From contig NZ_LR733556.1 of assembly GCF_902506265.1 (NCBI RefSeq), positions 1,145,738-1,209,737 on the forward strand: a stretch of 64,000 nt of DNA, in the 5' to 3' direction. Source of the DNA: Flavobacterium sp. 9AF (GTDB lineage: Bacteria; Bacteroidota; Bacteroidia; Flavobacteriales; Flavobacteriaceae). The position numbers were made by a program, and so were the translations under genes. This document shows, piece by piece, positions 7,537 to 15,175 of the stretch; positions within the stretch are counted from its first letter, which is position 1, and each line of letters opens with the position of its first letter. A model generated the notes under the pieces. That model had not been told where the DNA came from and did not search any database. It saw nothing but the letters and a program-made list of their open reading frames with translations.

Positions 7537-8022
7537 TTATTGTTTTACATCCTTAGCAGGAACCCAACCTAATTTCTTATTTTTGTTCAATCCCACTTTA
7601 ATCCAATCTCCTTTTTTTTCAATTAAGGTAAGTTCGTCTCCTTTTTTCAGTTTTTGAACAATTATCCCTGTGGTTTTGGGTTCTTTTCTTAGATTTGCTG
7701 TAAGTGAACTAACTGTAATTGTTTTACTTTTAGGCTTTTCTAATTCAAATTGGGTTAGTTTTTCTTTTGCGGCAGTAGTTGTTTTTTTATGGGAAATGGA
7801 CGGAAAAGTTTTTGTTTTTGTTGCTGCACAAACACCGCAACTACCACCACTAGAACAATGTTTGCATCCAGAACAATTTTTGCAAGCTGTACAATTAGCA
7901 GAACCCGTACATCTTCCTCCTTCTTTTTCACAACAAGAAGCTAATAATTCTTTTTTTTGAAAGGTTTGACTTTGCAGCGTTAAGCTAAAAGTCAATAATA
8001 GGGTTAATAGGGTTGTTCTCAT
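7537..8022 (-). CDS. Secreted Cys-rich SH3-domain protein
   Basis: I start this at 8022 (MRTTLLTLLLTF), not at an upstream ATG at 8058, because 8022 gives a clean signal peptide and a TAnnTTTG element lies just upstream of it. The 161-residue product has a signal peptide, a Cys-rich segment with repeated CxxC units (TACKNCSGCKHC), a Lys/Thr-rich linker, and a C-terminal bacterial SH3 domain (LTANLRKEPKTTGIIVQKL...GDWIKVG...GWVPAKDV). SH3 domains of this type bind cell-wall or surface ligands. The Cys array could bind metal or be disulfide-bonded. The role is unknown. Confidence 0.85.
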   Translation of the reverse strand: MRTTLLTLLLTFSLTLQSQTFQKKELLASCCEKEGGRCTGSANCTACKNCSGCKHCSSGGSCGVCAATKTKTFPSISHKKTTTAAKEKLTQFELEKPKSKTITVSSLTANLRKEPKTTGIIVQKLKKGDELTLIEKKGDWIKVGLNKNKKLGWVPAKDVKQ

Positions 8023-8043
8023 TTTTTTTGTTATTTTATATTC

Positions 8044-8051
8044 CAAACTTA
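8044..8051 (-). promoter_or_regulatory. Candidate -7 element of the Cys-rich SH3 gene
   Basis: On the minus strand TAAGTTTG matches TAnnTTTG, 22-29 bases before the preferred start codon at 8022. It would fall inside the gene if the longer start at 8058 were real, which supports the shorter start. Confidence 0.45.
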
Positions 8052-8072
8052 AACCCATTACCTATCAATTCC

Positions 8073-8088
8073 TTACGGAAAACCGTAA
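8073..8088. promoter_or_regulatory. Perfect palindrome TTACGG-AAAA-CCGTAA, possible operator
   Basis: A 6-bp inverted repeat with a 4-base spacer lies directly upstream of the -7 element of the Cys-rich SH3 gene, across the -33 region. It may be the binding site of a dimeric regulator. The regulator gene 8168-8848 lies next to it. Confidence 0.4.
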
Positions 8089-8114
8089 ACTCAATTTTTT
8101 TTTAGGTATAAAAA

Positions 8115-8150
8115 AAATGACCTAACAAATTTTAATCTGTTAGGTCATTT
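8115..8150 (-). terminator. Rho-independent terminator after the response regulator gene
   Basis: A perfect 13-bp stem (AAATGACCTAACA at 8115-8127 and its complement at 8138-8150) is followed on the minus strand by a run of T residues. It ends the lipoprotein/kinase/regulator operon. Confidence 0.8.
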
Positions 8151-8167
8151 ATTAAGTATAATATATT

Positions 8168-8848
8168 TTACACCAATCCTAAATCTTTGGCTATAGCAAT
8201 TAAATGTACCGTATTATTGGCTTTAAAATTAATTTTAAGTTTGTTGATGCGTTTTTCAATAGTACTTTTACTATTGGGCGTAATGCCTAATTCTTTAAAT
8301 TTAGTTTCCATTTCGTCTTGTGTAATTCCTAAAGACAATTGCTTAAGTAAATCTAAATCGTAAGCATCTATTTCATTAGCTGTTTTATCTTGTAAGACGT
8401 GACTTAAACTGGGGGAAACATATTTTTTATCCGATTCAAAAACAGTGGTAATCGCTTGTTTTAATTCGGGAATACTGTTTCTCCCTTTCATTACAAAAGC
8501 ATCAATATCATATTTTTCGAATAATGATTTTATGCGATACGGTCTGTCTTCAATAGAAAAAGCAATTACTTTTATACGAGGTTGTTCTTTTTTAACAGCC
8601 ACAATTAATTCTTCACCAGAATGCAATTTTTGAGTATCTTTTCGATAATCTTCTTTAAAAGACAAATCGGTTATGAGTAATTGGAAACCAGTATTATTTT
8701 GCAGTGCGCTTTTTATTTTTAACAAGGCATCGTCGCAATATTTTGCATAATCTATTTGTTCTTCCAAAATATGCAATTCTTTAAGTGCTTGCTTTACTGC
8801 AAAATTTAATCCGTCTATATCTTCTGCTATAATTACTTTTGAAAACAT
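8168..8848 (-). CDS. Response regulator of a TPR-histidine kinase system
   Basis: The 226-residue protein has an N-terminal receiver domain with the acidic pair near Glu9/Asp10, phospho-acceptor Asp61 (LLITDLSF) and a switch region (VIAFSIED). The C-terminal helix-turn-helix region (about 160-226, LSLGITQDEMETKF...KSTIEKRINKLKINF) is of the LuxR/NarL sort used with such kinases. It starts 8 bases after the kinase stop codon, so the two are translated from one transcript. Phosphorylation by that kinase is inferred from the pairing. The palindrome at 8073 is a candidate target. Confidence 0.9.
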   Translation of the reverse strand: MFSKVIIAEDIDGLNFAVKQALKELHILEEQIDYAKYCDDALLKIKSALQNNTGFQLLITDLSFKEDYRKDTQKLHSGEELIVAVKKEQPRIKVIAFSIEDRPYRIKSLFEKYDIDAFVMKGRNSIPELKQAITTVFESDKKYVSPSLSHVLQDKTANEIDAYDLDLLKQLSLGITQDEMETKFKELGITPNSKSTIEKRINKLKINFKANNTVHLIAIAKDLGLV

Positions 8849-8856
8849 ACGCTACC

Positions 8857-10500
8857 TTATTTGGGAAATTCAATATTAATTTTTACTCCTTTGTTTGTTT
8901 CAGAATCAAAATTAATCTTTCCTTTAATGCTATGAATACGGTTTTCCACATTTTGAAGTCCGTTTTTGAAAACCTTATCTTTTTCAAAACCTTTGCCGTT
9001 ATCGGAATATTTTATTTGTATGTTTTTGGGTAAATTTTCAAAACGAATCACTACTAAATTCGCTTGACTATGTTTTTTCATGTTTACCAGTAGTTCGTTC
9101 AAAATACGATAGACTTCAATTTGTTTGTTTTCTTTTATTTTTCCCCAATCGACAACTGTTAATCCTTGTATTATAACATTTACTTGCTCTGAAGTATAAC
9201 TTATAAATAATTGGTTTAGGGTTTCGCTAAATTCTTTTCCTGTTCTTATTTCGCTGGTTTGTTTAGAAATATTTCTGGTTTTATCATAAATAGCATCTAA
9301 ATCTTGTAAAACGGTTTCTTTGTTATGTGGATTTTGTAAATCTTGAGTATCTATAAAAGTTAATGTATTAAATACATCGTTAGCTAATTCGTCATGCAGT
9401 CTTTTGGAAATGCGGGTTTCTGTTTCATAACTGATTTTCTCTTCTCTTTCTTTATTCTTTTTATGAATAATATAAAAAATTGCTAAAGCAATACAGACAC
9501 TTAATATAAAAAGTAATAAATAAATTATTTTTTGCTTCTTTTGATTCTCGCTTTCTTCTTTTGTTATTCTAAAATCATATTTTATATCTGCAAATTGGTT
9601 TTTAGTCGTTTGTCTAACAAATTCTACACTATCTTTTATTCTGTAAAATTGATTATAATAATACTTTAATTCATCAACAGTCAAACTATTCTTTACAAGA
9701 ATGTCTAAAGCTTCTAATTTGTCATCTGGATTATTAACAATTCTTGCAGATTCATAAGCTTTTTTAGCATAATTTACAGTTGATTTAGGATCTATTTTTT
9801 GATAAAATTGAGCTAAATGAATTAGTGAAGGTGTTTTTTCAAAATCATCTCCTAAACTATCTCTTATTTCTAATGATTCTTCAAGGTATTTAATTGCTAA
9901 ATCTTTTTTATCTAATTTAAAATATGCGTAGCCCAAATTATCAATGATTTTAGCATAATATTTTCTATTTAATTTTAGAATAGGATTATTTAATATTTCA
10001 TCAAACTTATTGATAGCAGTTTCGTATTTCTCTTCCATTAAACTTATACTTATAACTCCTATATTATTTTTTATAATAATTTGATTTAAAGGATCTGAAG
10101 ACAACTTTAATGCTTTCTCATAATATTCAATAGAAGAATCATACTTTTTTAGTTGTTCATAATCAATTCCTAAACAATTATAAATAGAATATATATAGCT
10201 TATACTATCACATTTATTGAAATATTGAAAAGATTCGGTTGCAGTTTCTATACTTCCAGCAATATCTCCTAATTTTTCTTGTAATTGAGCTGTTTTTAAA
10301 ATAATAAAAACTAACCTAGTTCCTTCATTAGGTTTACAAGATAACTTCGCTTTATTAAAATAAAAAAATGCACTATCTGGCATATTTTTATTTTCAAATA
10401 ACGCTCCTTTAGTGTAACTGTCAGAAAACTCTTTATCCTTTTCATTATCTACGCATGAAATGAGAAAAAGGATTAAAAATAAAAACGGGAAATGTTTCAT
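8857..10500 (-). CDS. TPR-domain sensor histidine kinase, lipoprotein-type N-terminus
   Basis: This is a two-component sensor of about 547 residues. It starts with a signal sequence ending FLISC. TPR repeats cover about residues 35-290 (periplasmic), a transmembrane helix lies about 325-347, and a HisKA_3-type H-box follows (KRLHDELANDVF; the His is about residue 369 from this start). The HATPase domain has the N-box NELLVNMKKH and the G-box DNGKGF. I chose the ATG at 10500 over one at 10512; both are near a 9-bp hairpin (10486-10518). It is the second gene of an operon with the small lipoprotein and the response regulator. The ligand is unknown. Confidence 0.9.
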   Translation of the reverse strand: MKHFPFLFLILFLISCVDNEKDKEFSDSYTKGALFENKNMPDSAFFYFNKAKLSCKPNEGTRLVFIILKTAQLQEKLGDIAGSIETATESFQYFNKCDSISYIYSIYNCLGIDYEQLKKYDSSIEYYEKALKLSSDPLNQIIIKNNIGVISISLMEEKYETAINKFDEILNNPILKLNRKYYAKIIDNLGYAYFKLDKKDLAIKYLEESLEIRDSLGDDFEKTPSLIHLAQFYQKIDPKSTVNYAKKAYESARIVNNPDDKLEALDILVKNSLTVDELKYYYNQFYRIKDSVEFVRQTTKNQFADIKYDFRITKEESENQKKQKIIYLLLFILSVCIALAIFYIIHKKNKEREEKISYETETRISKRLHDELANDVFNTLTFIDTQDLQNPHNKETVLQDLDAIYDKTRNISKQTSEIRTGKEFSETLNQLFISYTSEQVNVIIQGLTVVDWGKIKENKQIEVYRILNELLVNMKKHSQANLVVIRFENLPKNIQIKYSDNGKGFEKDKVFKNGLQNVENRIHSIKGKINFDSETNKGVKINIEFPK

Positions 10501-10518
10501 AACGAATTGCATTTCCCG
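10486..10518 (-). promoter_or_regulatory. Hairpin holding the kinase start codon in its loop
   Basis: In the mRNA sense, CGGGAAATG (10518-10510) and CATTTCCCG (10494-10486) form a perfect 9-bp stem with a 15-base loop that contains the ATG at 10500. It may limit translation of the kinase relative to the lipoprotein gene upstream. It could be coincidental with coding of residues 2-5. Confidence 0.35.
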
Positions 10519-10554
10519 AATGTATTAAAAAATTAGCAAACTTTTGCCATATGC

Positions 10555-10728
10555 TTATGGAATTGTTGGCGCTGGTGGTGGTGGTGGATTTATTTGACCA
10601 TTTTGCCCACCTGTATCATCATCTGCGTACTGTGTGGTTTTTACACTATCTGAAATATCTTCGGCTGTACATGAGGTAAAGCTTACTGAGAACAAAACAA
10701 CTGCTATAAATAAATATATAATTTTCAT
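10555..10728 (-). CDS. Small Pro-tailed lipoprotein, first gene of the kinase operon
   Basis: This 57-codon gene was read directly from the minus strand. The product begins MKIIYLFIAVVLFSVSF and has a lipobox TSC (Cys20). The mature part is about 38 residues, acidic, with a GGQNG segment and a run of five Pro near the end (NPPPPPAPTIP). It ends 54 bases before the kinase ATG on the same strand, so it is very likely co-transcribed with the kinase and regulator. Such a partner could be a ligand or a modulator of the TPR sensor domain; that is inference. Confidence 0.7.
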   Translation of the reverse strand: MKIIYLFIAVVLFSVSFTSCTAEDISDSVKTTQYADDDTGGQNGQINPPPPPAPTIP

Positions 10729-11081
10729 TGTATTTTTTATTAAAAATTGGACATAGGAATAGCCGTTCGAGAAAGTCTCGATAATTGATTTTTACAGCTA
10801 TTGCCGTGAATACTTTGTTGTGGGAAGTGAAGTGAGCTGGAACAGAAAAGTCTTATTTATACTTCCCAGATAAAAATCCTAATCTGTTTAGCATCACTTT
10901 TTTAGAAGTAGTTTTGTACATTTGTTCTTATCGCGATGAAGAACAAGAACTAAATCTGAGACAAAGATTTGTCATTTTTTTGGCAGTGTTGATATGAAAT
11001 TCTGATAGTTCTGATAGTTATTAAGAAATCTGAAAAAATCTATTAGAATCTGAAAAAATCTGAAAAATCTAAATAAAAAAT
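10729..11081. other. Gene-free gap of about 350 bp with hairpins
   Basis: This spacer separates the divergent lipoprotein/kinase operon and the 11082 gene. It has a TAGTTTTG element at 10909-10916, an 8-bp hairpin at 10922-10946 whose loop is the palindrome ATCGCGAT, and a short stem at 10960-10973 followed by a T-run. Near the right end are short direct repeats of ATCTGAAAAA and CTGATAGTT. The combination could be a small RNA unit. No protein-coding frame was found. Confidence 0.4.
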
Positions 11082-11960
11082 ATGGGAAATAAATACTTTG
11101 ACGCATACAGAAAATGCATTAAAAAAAAATATGAAATTGAAAAAAATGGAATTCATGCAAATTTTCTATTAAACCCTACTGAAGCCAGACTTAGAAACTT
11201 ATGTATTATGCTTTTTAGAGAGCAAGAGAAAAAAGATGACTTACAGAGTTTTAAATTATATTTTGGTTTTGAATTTTCTATAGACCAAACATTTGAGTTG
11301 AATAAGACAGAGCCAATGAGTAAATTTAAAACTATTGGTAAGTTTTTTTCAAAAGGTAAATCATTTCTACAAGACAGTAATGGATTAGACTTAGCCGCTA
11401 TGTTAGTAGGCTTTGATGAAAGACCTTTCAACAGGTTTTCAAAAATGTCATTAGATGAAATAGAAAATATTTATAATTCTTTAGATTCGCAGAAACAAGA
11501 GAAAGAGAAGACCAAAGAAAAAGAAAAAGAAAAAAAAGATGATAACGAATCTACTATCAAAATCAACTTTTTAAGAAAATATATCCGAGAAATTTCTATA
11601 GCTGGTTCATCTCTACTTCTCACTTTTTTAGGCATTAATTATTTTACATCTGAAAAAGAATGTATGGCGTGGATAAAAGATCATTATCAAGAAATAGATT
11701 GCAATGCTATGAATGAAAATCCCAATATAATAGTAATTCCAAAAGATGAAAAATTAATTGAGAATTTTAAAAAAATTATTCCTTGCGATACGACTCCATA
11801 TAAAAAGAATGGAAAAGCATGTTTGTGGTATGGAAAATCGGCAAACAAAAATGAATATGAGTTTTTTACTTTTCATGATGTACATCCAGAAACAGGAAAA
11901 ACGTTAAAAGAAGTAACTGCAACCATTATGAATAATTACGGCAAAGGACCTTGCCAATAA
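11082..11960 (+). CDS. Hypothetical single-pass membrane protein
   Basis: The 292-residue protein has an N-terminal helical, cytosolic-looking half with no known motif, then a Lys/Glu-rich charged helix (about residues 153-172). A transmembrane segment (about 190-208, SIAGSSLLLTFLGINYF) follows, and then a C-terminal domain with five Cys (ECMAW, DCNAM, PCDTT, ACLWY, terminal PCQ) that may be disulfide-bonded outside the cytosol. Its function is unknown. It runs with the next gene 12 bases downstream, so the two may be co-transcribed. Confidence 0.7.
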   Translation: MGNKYFDAYRKCIKKKYEIEKNGIHANFLLNPTEARLRNLCIMLFREQEKKDDLQSFKLYFGFEFSIDQTFELNKTEPMSKFKTIGKFFSKGKSFLQDSNGLDLAAMLVGFDERPFNRFSKMSLDEIENIYNSLDSQKQEKEKTKEKEKEKKDDNESTIKINFLRKYIREISIAGSSLLLTFLGINYFTSEKECMAWIKDHYQEIDCNAMNENPNIIVIPKDEKLIENFKKIIPCDTTPYKKNGKACLWYGKSANKNEYEFFTFHDVHPETGKTLKEVTATIMNNYGKGPCQ

Positions 11961-11972
11961 ACACTCACTACC

Positions 11973-12386
11973 ATGCAAAATCATTACGAATTATCTGATA
12001 CAGCTTTTGAACAACGCTTTAAAGCCGGTACTTTTCCTCCCGAATTGTTCACTCATGAAGCGCATTTACGACTCGCGTGGATTCATATTCAACATTATGG
12101 TGTGGCTCAAGCGGAACAAAATATTGTAAGCCAACTTAAACATTTTGTAACCCTTGTGGGCGCAGAAGATAAATTTAATATGACATTAACTGTTGCTGCT
12201 GTAAAAGTGGTCGCTCATTTTATATCTAAAGAAAATTACAGTCATTTTAAAGATTTTATAGCGGCTTATCCTAGACTGCTCACTCATTTTAAGGAAATGA
12301 TAGCACAACATTATAATCAGGATATTTACCATTCTGAACAGGCAAAAAAAGTATTCTTAACTCCAGATTTATTGCCTTTCAAGTAA
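11973..12386 (+). CDS. Conserved hypothetical protein (HEAHLRLAW motif)
   Basis: The 137-residue soluble, all-helical protein carries the pattern FTHEAHLRLAW near residues 25-36, then HFISKENYSHFKDFI. Small proteins with the same F-x-H-x-x-H-L-R-L-A-W core occur widely in bacteria, but I know of no assigned function. The closely spaced His residues could bind metal or haem; that is only a guess. The gene follows the membrane protein gene by 12 bases. Confidence 0.7.
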   Translation: MQNHYELSDTAFEQRFKAGTFPPELFTHEAHLRLAWIHIQHYGVAQAEQNIVSQLKHFVTLVGAEDKFNMTLTVAAVKVVAHFISKENYSHFKDFIAAYPRLLTHFKEMIAQHYNQDIYHSEQAKKVFLTPDLLPFK

Positions 12387-12410
12387 ACCTATTTTGTTTT
12401 TCTCATTTTC

Positions 12411-12428
12411 CCTGTTCTTAAAAACAGG
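12411..12428 (+). terminator. Weak hairpin after the HEAHLRLAW gene
   Basis: CCTGTT and AACAGG form a 6-bp stem with a 6-base loop, 25 bases after the stop codon, and a T-rich tract follows. It could end the two-gene unit 11082-12386. Confidence 0.35.
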
Positions 12429-12466
12429 TAATTCTACTCATTTTTTTAAATTTTTTTTAAAATACA

Positions 12467-12501
12467 TTTGAAAAAAGTAAAATAAAAAATCAGTACCTTT
12501 T
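12467..12501 (+). promoter_or_regulatory. Candidate promoter of the LuxR-type regulator
   Basis: TTTG (12467-12470) and TACCTTTT (12494-12501) are separated by 23 bases, close to the Bacteroidetes -33/-7 pattern, though the final G of TAnnTTTG is T. The leader to the ATG is about 120 bases, longer than usual. Confidence 0.35.
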
Positions 12502-12621
12502 AACAGTAGAAATCGCTATGCTATCTTTTTCAAAAAAAAGATAACACATTAACCATTCACTTTTTAGTTAGAAAAGTAACAAATAAAACATTCATCAAAC
12601 ATCTAGACAACGATAAACAAC

Positions 12622-13491
12622 ATGATGAAAGAGGAAAAAACAATAGTGATAGGTTGCGATCAGAGTGACATGTTGGCTATTTTATTGGATCGGTTAAAAA
12701 CCATTCCCAATTTTCTAGTCAATGTTATTTCTGTTTCTCGCATAACTGATTTATTGAGTATAACCAAATCCTTGTATCCTTCTTTACTCATTTTTAATTT
12801 CAGAAATAATCAAAATGCAATTGAAGACTTCAATCATTTTGTAAACAAACCGGAAATTCCTCTTTTGTGTCTTTACAATCATTATGATTCTCAATCTTAT
12901 TTATGTAACGATAAAAACATTATTTTTTCTTATGCTTTGGAAAGTATCCACAACAAAGCTTTTTTTACTTCTACTGTACGATCTATTTTTCTTTTAAAAA
13001 ATCAGTCTCAAAATACGATTCCAAATACTTCTTTAGCAGCACAAGCCATTGAGAGAGATATCACTCATACAAATCGAAATATGAGCCGATATGTGTTAGA
13101 ACTAGATCAAAAACTGGAAGTGTTACACAGTGTAAAAGAACGCATTAAAACACTTTGTCCATCGGTCGATAATGCTACACGTATGGAACTTCTTTCTATT
13201 GTAAACGCGATTAAAACTTCTGCAAATGACACGAAACTCTGGGAAGATTTCAAACTGTATTTTGAAAAAACAAACCCAAATTTCCTGCTCTTATTAGCAA
13301 AAAAGCACCCGCAATTGACTACCAAAGACTTAAAATATTGTTGCTATTTAAAGATGAACATGTCTAACGATGATATTAGAAGTTTGTTAGGCATTAATCA
13401 GGAAAGTGTGCGTACTCACAAATATCGCTTAAAAAAGAAAATGCGACTTAGCAAAGAATTAGATCTACACTCCTATTTAAAAGCGATTTAG
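12622..13491 (+). CDS. LuxR-type regulator with a degenerate receiver, likely eCIS regulator
   Basis: The 289-residue protein has an N-terminal receiver-like fold (about residues 6-125) in which the phospho-acceptor Asp position reads Asn59 (LLIFNFRNN). It is thus probably not phosphorylated in the usual way. A helical linker follows (about 150-220), then a C-terminal helix-turn-helix (DLKYCCYLKMNMSNDDIRSLLGINQESVRTHKYRLKKKM). It lies 265 bases upstream of the eCIS operon on the same strand, in a genomic position where a dedicated regulator is expected. Control of the eCIS is inferred from position only. Confidence 0.8.
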   Translation: MMKEEKTIVIGCDQSDMLAILLDRLKTIPNFLVNVISVSRITDLLSITKSLYPSLLIFNFRNNQNAIEDFNHFVNKPEIPLLCLYNHYDSQSYLCNDKNIIFSYALESIHNKAFFTSTVRSIFLLKNQSQNTIPNTSLAAQAIERDITHTNRNMSRYVLELDQKLEVLHSVKERIKTLCPSVDNATRMELLSIVNAIKTSANDTKLWEDFKLYFEKTNPNFLLLLAKKHPQLTTKDLKYCCYLKMNMSNDDIRSLLGINQESVRTHKYRLKKKMRLSKELDLHSYLKAI

Positions 13492-13591
13492 TTTTTAAAA
13501 TTCCTTAAAAAAACATTTGTTTATTTCTCTTATGTAACTCTTACAAATCAACTTTGTGAGTCGTTTTCTTATTTTTATTTCTGTACGAATA

Positions 13592-13599
13592 TACCTTTG
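13592..13599 (+). promoter_or_regulatory. Candidate -7 element upstream of the eCIS operon
   Basis: TACCTTTG matches TAnnTTTG about 163 bases before the first eCIS gene, but no TTG at a normal spacing was found. The element could be an activator-dependent promoter. No other convincing promoter was found in 13492-13755. Confidence 0.3.
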
Positions 13600-13761
13600 C
13601 TATCCAATATATGTCTACGTTTTGTCTATGCCCTTTTAATGGATGTACACGAAAGGTATATTGCCTTTTCTTCATTTACTGAAACAAGCCTTTTAACTTT
13701 ACGTCAATAAAAATGAAATCGAGAAAAAGGTTTCTTTTTTCACCAATTAAATTGTTTGTTT

Positions 13762-14322
13762 ATGTTAATGAAATCACTACAATTCACTACTTCGGTTCTT
13801 GATCAATATATCAAGAATAGATATCAATTGAGTGAAAGTAAAGTGATCTTAAACAACATAATAGACACTAATGGTTCAATACCTACTAAGAATGAGAACA
13901 AAATTGTTATTTCATTAATTAATATTGAGCAAGAAACGTTACAACCTTTCTATGTTCGCAATCAAAAGCTAGCCAATGGCAGTTATGGCGATCTAAATCC
14001 AACGCAACGTTTTAACTTGGATTTACTCATTACAGCAAATTTTGAAAATTATGAGGAATCCTTAAAGTTTTTAAATTCAGTGATTCAGTTTTTTCAATCC
14101 TATGTGGTTTTAGATGCTACTAATTTTTCAAACATTCCATCTGGTTTAAACAAACTAGAATTTGAAGTAGCTAAATTAAATTACAATCAAATGCACAATT
14201 TATGGACAGCTATGGGTGCAAAATACCAACCTTCCATAGTTTACAAAACGCGATTAATAAGCATTCAGTCATTTGATAATGAAAACTTTACCACAGCCAT
14301 AACCCAAACCGAAAATCATTAA
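13762..14322 (+). CDS. eCIS cap/terminator protein, DUF4255 family (Afp16/Pvc16-like)
   Basis: The 186-residue protein belongs to the DUF4255 family that caps the distal end of contractile injection particles and ends tube growth. Visible family features are the N-terminal helix ending in LDQYIKNRYQL, the strand NKIVISLINIEQE, the conserved PTQRFNLDLLITANF core and the C-terminal YKTRLISIQS. A TTG at 13756 would lengthen the frame; I prefer the ATG at 13762 or 13768. It is first in the operon, as in several Bacteroidetes eCIS loci, whereas Pvc16 is last in Photorhabdus. Confidence 0.9.
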   Translation: MLMKSLQFTTSVLDQYIKNRYQLSESKVILNNIIDTNGSIPTKNENKIVISLINIEQETLQPFYVRNQKLANGSYGDLNPTQRFNLDLLITANFENYEESLKFLNSVIQFFQSYVVLDATNFSNIPSGLNKLEFEVAKLNYNQMHNLWTAMGAKYQPSIVYKTRLISIQSFDNENFTTAITQTENH

Positions 14323-14333
14323 ATAAAAATCGT

Positions 14334-15146
14334 ATGAAAACCGCTTTCCATATCCTTTTTTCATTACATGTTTTTCATGAATACTTTGAAAACGGAATAT
14401 GCAATTGCCTGGTTTTTAAACCCACTTTTACTACTTTATCTCTAATAAAAAAATATGGATTTAGAATAAACGAAAATAGCAATGGTTTTACTTTTTACAG
14501 TACAAATAGCAATGCAAAAGATTACTTAAGTTACATTGAAAACAATACAGGAATAGATTGCTTTGAATTCGAAATCGTCTCAACTAACGCAAATTTTAAT
14601 TCTTTTACAGACATTCCTACTAATGCAATAGTTCAGTACTCTTTTTTAAGTAATCTGGTAACAGTAGAAACCGAGACTTTAATTCTCCAAAATAATTACA
14701 TTACAGTTGCAAGCGCAAATGGTATGGGTACCCTAAAAATTTTCTTTACAGATATTATTACTCAATTTATAAACAAGCTCAACTGCAATTATTTAATACA
14801 ATTGAATTCTAGAGCTACACAATGGCGCTATTATGTTATTAATGAAAGTCAATTATCTCTTAGCAATCCTCAAATTGTAAGCAAGAATACCATTTCTTTT
14901 GAAGAAGCTATCCCAGTTACTATTGCAAATGGAAAAAAAGCACTCCTTTTTTCATCGGGTAAAAATTTGATAAAAATGAGTGAAGGGGTCAACTATAAAT
15001 TTGATTTGATAGACAAAGCTATATCGACCAACTCAACAAGAAAAGTTATTTTTAAAGGGTTACCTAATCCAAATCCAAAGTTTTTAGGAATAGAAGAAGA
15101 ATCAGAAAATAAAACAGTTACATCGCCCATGTATGTATATATATAA
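14334..15146 (+). CDS. eCIS-associated protein of unknown function, possible cap adaptor
   Basis: This 270-residue protein is mostly beta with many Asn and Thr. It has no signal peptide despite the hydrophobic N-terminus (FHILFSLHVF), and no family that I recognise. It lies 11 bases after the cap gene and before the sheath gene, so it probably contributes to the distal end of the particle. The Algoriphagus eCIS has an extra cap-adaptor protein between cap and tube; this gene is a positional candidate. The last residues SPMYVYI are hydrophobic, as if for docking. Confidence 0.7.
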   Translation: MKTAFHILFSLHVFHEYFENGICNCLVFKPTFTTLSLIKKYGFRINENSNGFTFYSTNSNAKDYLSYIENNTGIDCFEFEIVSTNANFNSFTDIPTNAIVQYSFLSNLVTVETETLILQNNYITVASANGMGTLKIFFTDIITQFINKLNCNYLIQLNSRATQWRYYVINESQLSLSNPQIVSKNTISFEEAIPVTIANGKKALLFSSGKNLIKMSEGVNYKFDLIDKAISTNSTRKVIFKGLPNPNPKFLGIEEESENKTVTSPMYVYI

Positions 15147-15175
15147 ACAATTAATAAAAATAAACATGAAAAACC

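Noticed and set aside
7537..8058. Longer start of the Cys-rich SH3 gene at 8058
   Set aside because: It would put 12 polar residues before the signal peptide and place the promoter element inside the gene.
13756..13761. TTG start of the DUF4255 gene
   Set aside because: ATG codons 6 and 12 bases downstream give a better family start.
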